Numbered from the stretch's first letter, positions 16,382-26,766 are shown. The stretch is 64,000 bases of DNA from Chitinophagaceae bacterium (GCA_004028765.1 SAIX01000013.1:31670-95669), one strand, 5' to 3'. Program-made: numbers and translations. The notes: generated by a model from the letters alone, not told the origin.

Positions 16382-19093
16382 ATGAGAAAAAAATACTCAC
16401 TCGTTTTTGGGTTGTGCCTGTTAGGGAATGCAGTTTTTGCGCAGCTATCGGTTCAGCATCTTCTGACAGAAAATAAAACAAACCCGCTTGGTGTGGATGC
16501 GGTTTCACCGCGTTTTAGCTGGCAACTCAACAGCCCGAAAAGAAATACCGTTCAGTCTGCTTATTCAATCACACTCTTTGCCTCAGGTAATGTAAAAAAA
16601 CCTTTGTGGCAGTCGGGTAAAACGGTTACGGCAGCGTCTGTTTATATTCCGTATTCGGGCCCGGCATTGCAAAGCGGCAAAAAATACCAGTGGCTGGTGG
16701 AAGTGTGGGATACAAACGGGCAGAATGCAAAAAGTGATACGGCTTTTTTCCAGATGGGGTTATTGCAGCCAGGCGATTGGAAAGCAACCTGGATAGAGCC
16801 GGGTTATACGGAAGACAGTGTACTTCGGCCGAGTCCGCTGATGCGTAAACAATTCAACAGCACCAAAAAAATTGTTTCAGCTACCGCGTTTATAACGGCG
16901 CATGGCATGTACGAAGCCATAATCAACGGACAGCGTGTAGGAGATGCGTACCTCACACCGGGCTGGACTGCTTACCAGAAAAGGCTGCAATACCAGGTGT
17001 ATGATGTAACCCCGCTGCTGAAAAAAGGTTCCAATACCATTGGTGTAACACTGGGCAATGGCTGGTACAGGGGAGTGATCGGTTTTTCAAATCACAGCAA
17101 TGTGTATGGAAAAGATATTGCCTTGTTATTACGGGTGGAGATCAGTTACAGCGATGGTACATCCGAGACCATTGTTTCCGATGCTTCCTGGAAATCCAAT
17201 ACGGGGCAGATACGCTATTCGGAGATTTATAACGGTGAAACCATCGATGCAAGGGAAGAAAAAACGGGTTGGTTGATGCCCGGTTATGATGACAGCAAAT
17301 GGGCTCCCGTGAAAACAGCCGCTCATTCAAAAGAAGTGCTGGTGGCCACTTATAATGAACCGGTAAAAAAGAAAGAAATTTTCCCCGCACTGAAAATATT
17401 TACAACCCCTTCTGGTGAACAGGTGATCGATTTTGGTCAGAACCTCGTAGGCTGGGTGATGGTGAAAGCAAAAGGGAAGGCCGGGGATAAGATCACATTA
17501 TCACACGCTGAAGTGCTGGATAAAACCGGAAATTTTTATACCACCAATCTCCGTGCCGCCAAAGCGCAGGATCATTTTATCCTGAAAGGCGGGGAAGAAG
17601 AAATATTTGAACCCCATTTTACCTGGCATGGTTTCCGTTATATCAAAGTGGAAGGTTATCCGGGAGAGATCAAACCGGAAAACTTTACGGCTGTGGCTTT
17701 GTATTCCGACATGGCACCCACGGGAACTTTTCATTCCTCTAATCAACTGGTAAACCAGTTGCAGCATAATATTCAATGGGGGCAAAGGGGCAATTTCCTG
17801 GATGTGCCTACGGATTGCCCTCAGCGGGATGAACGTTTGGGCTGGACAGGTGATGCACAGGTATTTTCGCGCACAGCTGCATTTAATATGAATGTGCATC
17901 CTTTTTTCACCAAGTGGCTGAAAGATGTGGCGGCCGACCAGCAACCCAATGGCAGTGTGCCTTTTGTGGTCCCGAATGTGCTGGGTGCGAATGCAGGCGG
18001 CTCTGCCGGATGGGCTGATGTTGCCAATATCATTCCCTGGAATATGTATCTCGCTTATGGCGATAAACAGGTTCTCGAAAACCAGTACAACAGTATGAAA
18101 GCATGGGTGGGCTTTATGCAAAGCAACAGCACCAATGATCTCTGGAACAAAGGGTTTCATTTTGGCGACTGGCTTTTTTACCGCCCCGATGATGACAATG
18201 ACGGAAAAGCGGCTGTTACAGACAAGTACCTCATTGCACAATGTTTTTACGCGCATTCCACACAACTTGTGATCAATGCGGCGAATGTGCTCGGAAAAAC
18301 GGAAGATGCACAACAATACCAGGCATTGCTGAAACGGATCAAAGATGCCTATATGAAAGAATATATGACATCCAATGGCCGGCTGGTATCGGGTACACAA
18401 ACAGCCTATGTGCTTGCATTGAATTTTGATATGCTGCCCGAGAACCTTCGGCAGCAGGCGGCCGACAGGCTGGTGGAAAATATCAAATCCTATGGCAACC
18501 ATTTAACCACCGGTTTTCTTGGAACGCCCTATCTCTGTCATGTACTTACACGTTATGGCTATACCGATATGGCTTATACATTGCTGTTACAGGAAAAATA
18601 TCCTTCCTGGTTATATCCTGTAAAAATGGGCGCCACCACCATCTGGGAAAGATGGGATGGCATTAAGCCCGATGGCAGTTTCCAGGTGCCTTCGATGAAT
18701 TCATATAACCACTATTCTTATGGCGCCATTGGCGACTGGATGTATCGTGTGATGACGGGCATCGATACCTATGAAGACGGACCCGGCTATAAACATATCC
18801 GCATACAACCGCATATCGGTGGCGGCTTTACACAAGCGGATGCATCGCTGCAAACTTATTATGGAAAACTCGCCAGCGGCTGGAAACTGGAAGGAGATAG
18901 GCTTATCATGGATATCGAAATCCCTGCCAATACCAATGCCACGGTATTTCTTCCTGCGGATGATATCAGCCAGGTGAGCGAAGGCGGACAGCCTTACGAA
19001 AACAGTACAGCAAAAAAGATCACTGAATTCAAAACCAATTACCTCAGGATCAATCTTGGGTCGGGGGCTTATCATTTCAGTATAAAAAAATAA
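16382..19093 (+). CDS. Alpha-L-rhamnosidase, GH78
   Basis: ATG 16382 is chosen since it begins a good signal peptide (MRKKYSLVFGLCLLGNAVFAQ); the frame is open further upstream without a signal. The 903-residue length is typical for GH78. N-terminal beta-sandwich domains (HLLTENKTNPLGVD, PLMRKQFNSTKK, AFITAHGMYEAIINGQRVGD) come first. Next is the alpha/alpha-barrel with the signature CPQRDERLGWTGD (Asp483 to Asp491), which holds the general acid, and then a C-terminal beta-sandwich. It removes terminal alpha-L-rhamnose from pectin side chains, gellan-type polymers or plant glycosides. A second, divergent GH78 follows at 20189. Confidence 0.93.
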   Translation: MRKKYSLVFGLCLLGNAVFAQLSVQHLLTENKTNPLGVDAVSPRFSWQLNSPKRNTVQSAYSITLFASGNVKKPLWQSGKTVTAASVYIPYSGPALQSGKKYQWLVEVWDTNGQNAKSDTAFFQMGLLQPGDWKATWIEPGYTEDSVLRPSPLMRKQFNSTKKIVSATAFITAHGMYEAIINGQRVGDAYLTPGWTAYQKRLQYQVYDVTPLLKKGSNTIGVTLGNGWYRGVIGFSNHSNVYGKDIALLLRVEISYSDGTSETIVSDASWKSNTGQIRYSEIYNGETIDAREEKTGWLMPGYDDSKWAPVKTAAHSKEVLVATYNEPVKKKEIFPALKIFTTPSGEQVIDFGQNLVGWVMVKAKGKAGDKITLSHAEVLDKTGNFYTTNLRAAKAQDHFILKGGEEEIFEPHFTWHGFRYIKVEGYPGEIKPENFTAVALYSDMAPTGTFHSSNQLVNQLQHNIQWGQRGNFLDVPTDCPQRDERLGWTGDAQVFSRTAAFNMNVHPFFTKWLKDVAADQQPNGSVPFVVPNVLGANAGGSAGWADVANIIPWNMYLAYGDKQVLENQYNSMKAWVGFMQSNSTNDLWNKGFHFGDWLFYRPDDDNDGKAAVTDKYLIAQCFYAHSTQLVINAANVLGKTEDAQQYQALLKRIKDAYMKEYMTSNGRLVSGTQTAYVLALNFDMLPENLRQQAADRLVENIKSYGNHLTTGFLGTPYLCHVLTRYGYTDMAYTLLLQEKYPSWLYPVKMGATTIWERWDGIKPDGSFQVPSMNSYNHYSYGAIGDWMYRVMTGIDTYEDGPGYKHIRIQPHIGGGFTQADASLQTYYGKLASGWKLEGDRLIMDIEIPANTNATVFLPADDISQVSEGGQPYENSTAKKITEFKTNYLRINLGSGAYHFSIKK

Positions 19094-19126
19094 AAACCAT
19101 TTTATCATTCATCATATCATCCGGTC

Positions 19127-20185
19127 ATGACCTTTTTCAGAAAAAAATCTTTCCTGTTTGTTTTATCTTACTTATCAATATTCTTTGCTGGAAATGCGCA
19201 GCAATGGTCTGTTGAAAAAGCCAATACCTGGTATGCAAACCACCCATGGCTTGTGGGGGCAGATTATATTCCCGCCAATGCCATTAACCAGTTAGAAATG
19301 TGGCAGGCCGATACATTTGATCCTCTAACGATCGATAAAGAATTGGGATGGGCAGAAGGGATCGGCTTTAATACCATGCGTGTGTTCCTTCACAGTGTTG
19401 CGTGGAAACAGGATCCCGAGGGATTTAAAAAAAGGGTAGACCAGTTTTTACAGATCGCTGCCAAACATAGGATCGAACCAATGCTCGTGTTCTTTGATGA
19501 TTGCTGGAACAAAGAACCCAAGCCAGGTAAACAACCTGCACCTCAAACAGGGATACACAATTCCGGTTGGATGCAGGACCCGGGTCAGCCTGCTTCAAGT
19601 GATGAACGCACACATCCCGCACTGGAAAAATATGTAAAAGATGTGCTCACGCGTTTTGCACATGATAAACGTATCCTGCTCTGGGACCTCTACAACGAAC
19701 CGGGTAACAGCGGAAAAAAAGATTCATCGTTTATATTGCTCAAAAAAGTATTTCAATGGGCAAGGGAAGTTAACCCAGATCAGCCCATCAGCGCGGGTTT
19801 GTGGGACTGGAGCTTTGAAAAACTGAATAGTTTCCAGGCATTGAATTCAGATATCATTACCTATCACCAGTACGATCCGCCTGCAGAACATCTCCGCGTG
19901 ATACAGTTGCTGAAAGCTTTTGGCAGGCCGCTGATCTGTACAGAATATATGGCACGTATCCGGAACAGCCGCTTTTCAAATATTCTCCCTATGCTGCAAA
20001 AAGAAAATGTAGGCGCGATCAACTGGGGGTTTGTGAGCGGAAAAACAAATACCATTTATGCATGGGATACACCGATGAAAGACGGTGCACAGCCTGTCGA
20101 ATGGTTTCATGATATTTTTTTCGCGGATGGCAAACCATACCGCAATGATGAAGTGGAACTGATCAAAAAACTTACCCGCCGATAA
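19127..20185 (+). CDS. GH5-like (clan GH-A) secreted glycoside hydrolase
   Basis: The 352-residue protein has a signal peptide (ending FFAGNAQ) and a single (beta/alpha)8 barrel. The acid/base Glu191 is in WDLYNEPGNS and the nucleophile Glu273 in ICTEYMAR, both in typical clan GH-A positions. The FNTMRVFLHSVAWK strand near residue 85 matches the conserved Arg station. Similar Bacteroidota proteins are annotated as cellulase-family or 1,4-beta-xylanase enzymes, but specificity is not reliable from sequence. It stands between two GH78 genes, with only three bases before the second, so it probably acts on the same rhamnose-containing glycan. Confidence 0.87.
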   Translation: MTFFRKKSFLFVLSYLSIFFAGNAQQWSVEKANTWYANHPWLVGADYIPANAINQLEMWQADTFDPLTIDKELGWAEGIGFNTMRVFLHSVAWKQDPEGFKKRVDQFLQIAAKHRIEPMLVFFDDCWNKEPKPGKQPAPQTGIHNSGWMQDPGQPASSDERTHPALEKYVKDVLTRFAHDKRILLWDLYNEPGNSGKKDSSFILLKKVFQWAREVNPDQPISAGLWDWSFEKLNSFQALNSDIITYHQYDPPAEHLRVIQLLKAFGRPLICTEYMARIRNSRFSNILPMLQKENVGAINWGFVSGKTNTIYAWDTPMKDGAQPVEWFHDIFFADGKPYRNDEVELIKKLTRR

Positions 20186-20188
20186 TTT

Positions 20189-22558
20189 ATGAAACAGGCA
20201 TTTTTATTTCTGATGCTTTTCACGTTTGCTTGCAGCATTGCACAACTGCCGGTAAACCCTGCTTTACTTAAAGGCGGATGGCCGGCATCATGGATCACAA
20301 GCCCCGATGCATTACAGCGTGAATATGGCGTGTATCATTTCCGTAAAAAATTTGAACTTGATAAAAAGCCTGGAAAATTTATTGTGCATGTATCCGCCGA
20401 TAACCGCTACCGTTTATTTGTAAACGGAACAGCAGTTTGCAGCGGCCCTGCGCGCGGCGACCTGTATAATTGGTATTTCGAATCGGTTGACATCGCCCCT
20501 TACCTGAAACAGGGAAATAACACCATCGCTGCACTGGTATGGAATATGGGCGTGTATGCACCTGTTGCACAAATCAGTAACCAGACTGCTTTTGTTTTGC
20601 AGGGTGATGGTGACGCAGAGAAGATCGTGAACACAGGTAATGGCTGGAAAGCGATCCAGGATAATGCATACACGCCTGTTTCAACGGATAATGCTGCAAG
20701 GTTGCGTACTTATATGGTGATTGGTCCAGGCGACGAGGTAAATGCTTCCCAATATCCCTGGGGATGGGAGCAACCTGCTTATGATGATGGTATGTGGATG
20801 CCTGCGAAAAAGATCGGCAACCCGGTGGTCGCAGGATATGGTACGGATAATCTCTGGACGCTTCAGCCGCGAAATATCCCGCTCATGTTCGAGAAGCAGC
20901 AACGCATCAGCGCGGTTAGAAGGGCAAGCGGGATCAATGTGTCCAACGATCTTTTAAGCGGTAAAGCTGCATTGGTAATTCCGGCGGATACCACCGTGAG
21001 TATTTTGCTGGACCAGGGTTTTAATACAGTTGCCTATCCTGAACTCATAACAAGTAAGGGCAGGGGCGCAACCATCAAACTTACTTATGCAGAAGCATTG
21101 TTTGCGAATGACGGATCAAAGGGGAACCGCAATCTTATCAATGATAAAGAGATCAAAGGCAACTACGATATTTTTTTACCGGATGGAAATGCAAACCGTC
21201 ACTTCCGCCCACTTTGGTTCCGCACCTACCGCTTTATGCAGGTGGATATCAAAACAGGAAAGGAACCGCTGGTAATTGAAGACCTCTATGGCACGGCTAC
21301 TGGTTATCCCTTCCAGGTAAAAGCTTCGTTTACCAGTAACGATGCCTCGTTGCAGGATATATGGGATATCGGCTGGAGAACGGCCCAATTGTGCGCAGGG
21401 GAAACCTATTTTGATTGCCCTTATTATGAACAGTTGCAGTATGAAGGCGATACAAGGATACAGTCGCTGATCTCCCTCTATGTAACTGGTGATGACAGGC
21501 TGATGCGGAAAGCCCTGCTCGATTTTTATCACTCGCGTGTACCGGAAGGGTTAACACAGGGGCGATACCCGAGTAACCGTTTGCAGGTGATACCACCGTT
21601 TTCATTATACTGGGTTTCGATGATCCATGATTACTGGATGCACCGGCCCGACAAGGAATTCGTTTCAGGATTTTTACAGGCTGCGGCAGGGGTGCTCGAC
21701 TGGTATGAAAAAAAGATCGATGCAGGTAAAAAAATGCTCGGGCCGATGAAATGGTGGGGCTTTACCGATTGGAACAGGTCTTTCCCCGGCGGCATTCCCG
21801 ATGGGGCGGAAGATGGCAACTCTGCAGTGATATCCTTGCAATATGTGTATACCCTGCAACAGGCGGCTGAGCTGTTTGCAGCATTCGGCCGCATAAATGA
21901 AGCCGCACATTATAAACAGCTGTCAGAAAAAATAAGTACAGCCGTTTACCAGCTTTGTTTTAATAAAGCAAGAAATGAAATGGCGAATACGCCCCTTCAA
22001 AAATCATACAGTCAGCATGCAAGTATCATGGCTGTGTTAACCGGCGCAGTTCCGGCGGAGAACCGGAAAGCGGTGATGAAAAAAGTTTTGTATGATTCAT
22101 CCCTTAGCCAGGCAACTTTTTATTATCGCTTTTACCTGAACCGCGCTTTAAAAAAAGCAGGCATGGCCGATCTGTATTATTCGCAGTTAACGCCCTGGCG
22201 GGGAATGATTGCGAATGGCCTTACCACTTTTGCAGAAAACCCCGATCCGGCAAGGTCTGATTGTCATGCCTGGAGTTCGAGCCCGAATTATGATTTTCTG
22301 GCTACCATTTGTGGTATTGTTCCCGCATCACCCGGTTTTAATACGGTGCGCATCGAGCCCGCATTGGGTGAATTGCAGCATGCGGAAGGCGTTATGCCAC
22401 ACCCCATGGGAGAGATCAAAGTTTCCCTGGAAAGAACGGGGAGTAAAGGCATCAAAGCAACGGTTAGTTTGCCCAAAGGGCTGAAAGGTGAATTTGTATG
22501 GCAGGATAAAAAAACAGAATTACATGAAGGCAGCCAGTCTATCCGCTTGAATGAATGA
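20189..22558 (+). CDS. GH78-family protein (divergent alpha-L-rhamnosidase)
   Basis: The 789-residue secreted protein (signal MKQAFLFLMLFTFACSIAQ) has an N-terminal jelly-roll domain with the lectin-like phrases YRLFVNGTAVCSGPARGD and NTIAALVWNMG. The alpha/alpha-barrel follows, with the signature FDCPYYEQLQYEGDTR carrying candidate catalytic residues Glu414, Glu419 and Asp421. A C-terminal beta domain closes it. The usual DERLGW motif is replaced by EQLQYEGD, as in one GH78 subgroup, so activity on rhamnosides is likely but not certain. It is the last gene of the plus-strand run and converges on the GDSL-GH20 gene. Confidence 0.85.
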   Translation: MKQAFLFLMLFTFACSIAQLPVNPALLKGGWPASWITSPDALQREYGVYHFRKKFELDKKPGKFIVHVSADNRYRLFVNGTAVCSGPARGDLYNWYFESVDIAPYLKQGNNTIAALVWNMGVYAPVAQISNQTAFVLQGDGDAEKIVNTGNGWKAIQDNAYTPVSTDNAARLRTYMVIGPGDEVNASQYPWGWEQPAYDDGMWMPAKKIGNPVVAGYGTDNLWTLQPRNIPLMFEKQQRISAVRRASGINVSNDLLSGKAALVIPADTTVSILLDQGFNTVAYPELITSKGRGATIKLTYAEALFANDGSKGNRNLINDKEIKGNYDIFLPDGNANRHFRPLWFRTYRFMQVDIKTGKEPLVIEDLYGTATGYPFQVKASFTSNDASLQDIWDIGWRTAQLCAGETYFDCPYYEQLQYEGDTRIQSLISLYVTGDDRLMRKALLDFYHSRVPEGLTQGRYPSNRLQVIPPFSLYWVSMIHDYWMHRPDKEFVSGFLQAAAGVLDWYEKKIDAGKKMLGPMKWWGFTDWNRSFPGGIPDGAEDGNSAVISLQYVYTLQQAAELFAAFGRINEAAHYKQLSEKISTAVYQLCFNKARNEMANTPLQKSYSQHASIMAVLTGAVPAENRKAVMKKVLYDSSLSQATFYYRFYLNRALKKAGMADLYYSQLTPWRGMIANGLTTFAENPDPARSDCHAWSSSPNYDFLATICGIVPASPGFNTVRIEPALGELQHAEGVMPHPMGEIKVSLERTGSKGIKATVSLPKGLKGEFVWQDKKTELHEGSQSIRLNE

Positions 22559-22581
22559 TAAATGTTTTGCCTTATCATTCA
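22552..22581. terminator. Bidirectional hairpin terminator between convergent genes
   Basis: TGAATGATAA (22552-22561) is perfectly complementary to TTATCATTCA (22572-22581), giving a 10-bp stem with a 10-base loop that overlaps the stop codon of the GH78 gene. A T-rich tract (CTTTGTTTTT) follows on the plus strand. Only 36 bases separate the two convergent stop codons, so one hairpin must serve both. Confidence 0.7.
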
Positions 22582-22594
22582 CTTCACTTTGTTT

Positions 22595-25219
22595 TTACTG
22601 ATTAGTATTTATATCTATCAATGCCTTTTCCAATGGATCAAACAACAAACCTTTTGGTTGCTGATACAGGGTTCCGTTTGCTGTGCACACGGGCATACAA
22701 CTGAACATCCATTTTACCGGCGATTGCCAGTCGCCGGATTTGAAAGAGGCTACCGGAGCTTTGATCAGTATCCTGTTCCAGCCTTTGTGTAAGGTAACAA
22801 CTGTTGGTGATCGGTATTCATAGCTTTCATCGATCAAAGGCTCCTCCATACTTACCGGATGTCTTCCGGGTTTTTGCCAGTGAGGCCCTGGAATCTCTTC
22901 TCCGTTGAGCCAGATATGGCTGTTGCGGTTGTCCCATTTGCCGGCATCGGGTGTGGGAGTATGATTACTCCTGGATATATTGTAAAAACCGATCCAAAAA
23001 CCGATATTTTGTTCATAGGCACTGTACAACGACGTATAAGCATAATAGGTGCTGTTTTCTTTTGGCGATGCAATATGCGAACCGATCAGCGGTGCCCAGA
23101 AATGCCTTAGAAAAATAGTACCACCATACACAGTGGCTGCATCACGCGAAAGCAGTGGCAGGTTTTGTGAATCTTGTTCCGGCTTGAATACAGCTGCCGT
23201 ATTTCCCCCGTTCTCAAAAGGACCGATCAGCTTCCAGAAAATATTTGATTGCTTTACATACGGAAAAGGAACCTGCCGAAAGTACAACTGCTGGTGTTCG
23301 GTCAGTTTTTTTTCAAATTCTGTAAAACCGGTATAGCGCTTTGTGCCAGGTTCTGCGATATCGGAAATGTAATTTTTTTCACCGCCACCTGCCCAGCATC
23401 TTTCTGCCAGTGTGATCATTTCAGGGTAAAATGGATTCATCCGCAGGATATCTTCTTCCTTTGCAATTCGCCTGTCGGGCCATACACAAGTTATGGCACC
23501 GAGGTGCAGTGAATCTCCTTTGTCGGTATCACATATTTTGTGGTTAAATACAGACACCACACCGTCGATGGGATCGTGGTGGTTCATATATAAATGCCTT
23601 GAATCAAGCGAAGGATAATTTTTCTTTGAGACTGTATTGCCATTCCACATTTGTAAAATGGTTCCGGCAGGAACGTTTCCACCCGGATCCCATGCAATTA
23701 CTTTCTTACCCAAACCGGTTATATCATGGATCATGGCCGGTAAAAAATCCTTCCGGCTGATTTTTACTTCATCACCGCCGATATGGATATAGGGAACATC
23801 AATTGCTGTACAGAATTCTTCCAGTAAACGCCTGCAGATTGCAATACCTTCTTCGCTTTGCATATCAACACCCATCGCTCTTTTAAAAGCGGCACTGTGC
23901 CCCGGCATATCCAGTTCGGGGATCAGTGTGATAAACCTTTCCTTGCAATATTGCACCAGTTCTTTGATTTCACCAATACTATAATATTCACCTGCGTTGC
24001 GCTGCATATTTATTGCATCAGTAAGCTGTGGATATAATTTGCTCTCTATCCGCCAGGCAATGTCTTCGGTGAGATGTAAATGGAACCGGTTTAGTTTATA
24101 TGCTGCCATCTTCTCAATCTGTTGTTTCAGGAAAGCGGGCGACAGGTAATTACGGCCTGCATCCTGCATAATACCCCGCCATGCGAACGCAGGTTTGTCG
24201 TAAATATCGCATTCCGGTATTCCGGCACCATCACGTAATAATTGGGCCAGGGTTTGTATCGCATAAAAAATACCCTGTTCAGTAAAGGCGCTCAGCCTGA
24301 TCTGGTCATCTTTAACATGGATCCGGTAAGATTCTTCTGAAAGATACCCTTCCGGCATTTTTTCTTTTACAAGAGTGAGACGGATCCCCTGCGTTTGTCC
24401 AGGGCCATTTGTTCGGATATTTTTCTCAGAAAAAATTTTTTGCAGAACAATTAACTGACCGGTGAAAGATTTGTCGCAGCTGATCGATACCGGTTTCGAA
24501 AACAGGATGGTTTGATTGCCCCAACTCAGCGTAAGCGGTTGGGGGATCAGCGCCGGTTTGGCAGCGATATCATATACATACGGATAAACCATTGTTTTCC
24601 ATTTCAGGTAGCCCGTGCCATTAAGATGCAGCCCATCGTTTGTATATAGTGTATCGAGTTGTTTTGTCGCAGATAAAAAACCGCTGTGAAGATCAACATA
24701 CACAAGATTTTCAGCCCTTGCTATTTTTTGCAAACCGGTATTCAATACAAGGATGGAATCATTTTTATTGGTATGATTGGGAAAACGGTTTAAGGAAGCA
24801 TTCACCGGCAGCAGGCTTTGCAGGAAGATATTTGTTTGCGGGCTACCGGTATGGATCGTATCGATGATCTTTTGTATAGTTGAAAGGATATCGCGGATAT
24901 TTCTCCCGGCAGCAAGATCATTGATGCCGATCATCAAAAATAATTTATCCGGCTGCTCCCTGGTTATTTCATCGCAACGGTTCAGAACCCCTTCCGCAAT
25001 ATCGCCGCTGATACCCCTGTTCGCAACAGCAGGGTCGTTGAACAATTCACTCCATTCGGCCCCGTCTGTAATACTGTCGCCACAAAAAATGATTTTCCCT
25101 TTTGATGCGGGCAATTGTTGGAAAGCGGTTTTACGCTGGTAATAATAAGGTGTATAAGCCTGTTCAAAACTTTGTACCGAAAAGAAAAATGCCAGGAGGA
25201 GAAACAGCGTTGTTTTCAT
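22595..25219 (-). CDS. Fusion of GDSL/SGNH esterase and GH20 beta-N-acetylhexosaminidase
   Basis: The 874-residue exported protein combines two enzymes. Residues 40-215 are an SGNH hydrolase: Ser49 in FCGDSITDG, the GIND block at 98-101, and Asp195/His198 in DGLHLNGTGY. Residues 225-335 are a GH20 N-terminal domain. The GH20 barrel follows (about 342-650), with FHLHLTEDIAW and the catalytic pair Asp483-Glu484 in HIGGDEV. A C-terminal beta-rich region (about 700-850, IWLNGEEIPGPHW) may bind carbohydrate. It should deacetylate glycans and then remove terminal GlcNAc or GalNAc. It lies downstream of the O-acetylesterase and GntR genes on the same strand, so it belongs to the sialoglycan locus. 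Confidence 0.92.
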   Translation of the reverse strand: MKTTLFLLLAFFFSVQSFEQAYTPYYYQRKTAFQQLPASKGKIIFCGDSITDGAEWSELFNDPAVANRGISGDIAEGVLNRCDEITREQPDKLFLMIGINDLAAGRNIRDILSTIQKIIDTIHTGSPQTNIFLQSLLPVNASLNRFPNHTNKNDSILVLNTGLQKIARAENLVYVDLHSGFLSATKQLDTLYTNDGLHLNGTGYLKWKTMVYPYVYDIAAKPALIPQPLTLSWGNQTILFSKPVSISCDKSFTGQLIVLQKIFSEKNIRTNGPGQTQGIRLTLVKEKMPEGYLSEESYRIHVKDDQIRLSAFTEQGIFYAIQTLAQLLRDGAGIPECDIYDKPAFAWRGIMQDAGRNYLSPAFLKQQIEKMAAYKLNRFHLHLTEDIAWRIESKLYPQLTDAINMQRNAGEYYSIGEIKELVQYCKERFITLIPELDMPGHSAAFKRAMGVDMQSEEGIAICRRLLEEFCTAIDVPYIHIGGDEVKISRKDFLPAMIHDITGLGKKVIAWDPGGNVPAGTILQMWNGNTVSKKNYPSLDSRHLYMNHHDPIDGVVSVFNHKICDTDKGDSLHLGAITCVWPDRRIAKEEDILRMNPFYPEMITLAERCWAGGGEKNYISDIAEPGTKRYTGFTEFEKKLTEHQQLYFRQVPFPYVKQSNIFWKLIGPFENGGNTAAVFKPEQDSQNLPLLSRDAATVYGGTIFLRHFWAPLIGSHIASPKENSTYYAYTSLYSAYEQNIGFWIGFYNISRSNHTPTPDAGKWDNRNSHIWLNGEEIPGPHWQKPGRHPVSMEEPLIDESYEYRSPTVVTLHKGWNRILIKAPVASFKSGDWQSPVKWMFSCMPVCTANGTLYQQPKGLLFDPLEKALIDINTNQ

Positions 25220-25227
25220 AAAATGAT

Positions 25228-26763
25228 TTACCAGTGATCGGTTCTGAATGGGGCCACAGGCATACCGGCAGTATTTACAAGATTGGCATCATAGGGATTG
25301 TCTTCAAATGCATAACGTACAGCTACCGGGCTCACTACTTTTTCGCTGGATACTTTTAAACCGGTTTTGAGGAACTGAACTTTTGCAGGATAAAAAACAC
25401 GGTCTTCCCCGCAGATAAAAATCCTTTTCACTGCCAACCCATCGCTGGTGGATAGTCCATTATCCGCGTCAGAGAACCGAAGTAAAAAATAATTGCCTTC
25501 TGTTTGATAGGAAACGAGTGCCGGCGATTTCGGGACGGGTAAATGATACACATCATGTAAGGTAGTTCTGGCTGCTCTTTCACCAACTGCTTTTTTATTT
25601 CGCGGGTGTACATCTGTGGCATGCCCCAGGTCGGTGGTAATTACGAGCGATACATGTTTCATTTCTTCTGAAACCTGTTGCTGTACCTCGCGGTATAATT
25701 CCCAGTCGCGCTGGATCGAAGGGAGTTGTATGATCACAAAAGGAAGTGTGCTGTCTTTAAAAAAATCACGCCAGCTTTTGATCAGCAGCGATAATTTTTG
25801 TTTGTTCATTGCAGCAGGCATGGCTGCACTGTCTGCTGTATACGTCGCATTCGATTCACCCTGGTACCAGATCACACCTTTAAAGGCAAGATGCTGTAAA
25901 GGTTTTATGGCAGCTTCAAATAAAAAGCCCGGCTGATAAGGATGTGCCGGCATTGGCATGATACTGCCTGTTTCCTTCCAGCTTACGAGGTTCTGCATCA
26001 CACGTTCAGCCGTCCATGTGGGATAGAGGGGATTGTCGATCCAGTGATCACCTGCTAAAGGATGGAGCATGGAATCTGCCGCCAGAGATTCTTTTGGGAG
26101 ATACGCTTCGATGGGAACGCCGCCAATGGCATTTCCAATCAGGCCTATCGGGATATGGAGTGTTTTCTGAAGATCTCTCCCAAAATAATACCCAACAGCA
26201 GAAAAGGAACCTACACTGATACTGTCTGCGGCAACCCATTCTTTGTGTTTGTAGAAATTAACAGGCAGCAACTGTTGAAGGAAGGGGAGAGGGTAGCGTT
26301 GGTTAACGGGGTTCAGCGTTCCTTCCCAATCACTCAAGCGTAGCATCGGATTTTGTGCCTGTAATAAAGCCATGGCAACATCAGTGCTTTGCTGTACACG
26401 GAAACGCATATTCGATTGTCCTGCACAGATCCATACATCTCCGATCAGGATATCTTTTACAGTTGCAGTTGTTTTGCCTGTAATACTTACTGTATAAGGG
26501 CCGCCTGCCGGTAAAGCAGGAAGGGATATTTCCCATTTCCCGCTTCGGGCTGTTATTTTTTTCTGAATAATACCAAACTGCAAGGTCAGTATTTTTTCAT
26601 CTGCGGAAGCTCCGCCCCAGAGATGAATAGCTGCATCGCGCTGTAACACCATACCATCGCGGAAAATACTGTCGATGGATACATGGGCAAGCAGGGGCAA
26701 AACAATACTGTTCAGCAGTGCGAGCCACACGGCTGTTTTTCGAAAAGCTGTCATTGTCATCAA
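25228..26763 (-). CDS. Sialate O-acetylesterase
   Basis: The 511-residue exported protein begins with a hydrophobic leader (about residues 10-27). The SGNH nucleophile Ser117 is in CAGQSNMRF and the catalytic His in TDVHPRNKKAVGER. It lacks the jelly-roll insert found in the copy at 14343. It should remove O-acetyl groups from sialic acids so that the sialidase and lyase of the same locus can act. It lies three bases downstream of the GntR gene's stop codon and eight bases upstream of the GDSL-GH20 gene, so the three form one minus-strand operon. The first methionine could be residue 1 or 3 (MMTM). Confidence 0.9.
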   Translation of the reverse strand: MMTMTAFRKTAVWLALLNSIVLPLLAHVSIDSIFRDGMVLQRDAAIHLWGGASADEKILTLQFGIIQKKITARSGKWEISLPALPAGGPYTVSITGKTTATVKDILIGDVWICAGQSNMRFRVQQSTDVAMALLQAQNPMLRLSDWEGTLNPVNQRYPLPFLQQLLPVNFYKHKEWVAADSISVGSFSAVGYYFGRDLQKTLHIPIGLIGNAIGGVPIEAYLPKESLAADSMLHPLAGDHWIDNPLYPTWTAERVMQNLVSWKETGSIMPMPAHPYQPGFLFEAAIKPLQHLAFKGVIWYQGESNATYTADSAAMPAAMNKQKLSLLIKSWRDFFKDSTLPFVIIQLPSIQRDWELYREVQQQVSEEMKHVSLVITTDLGHATDVHPRNKKAVGERAARTTLHDVYHLPVPKSPALVSYQTEGNYFLLRFSDADNGLSTSDGLAVKRIFICGEDRVFYPAKVQFLKTGLKVSSEKVVSPVAVRYAFEDNPYDANLVNTAGMPVAPFRTDHW

Positions 26764-26766
26764 TAA

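Noticed and set aside
17501..18502. 333-codon minus-strand open frame inside the GH78 gene
   Set aside because: It lies wholly antisense to a well-supported 903-residue GH78 enzyme, has no recognisable domain or signal, and has a composition (many His, Cys, Arg) typical of a shadow frame.
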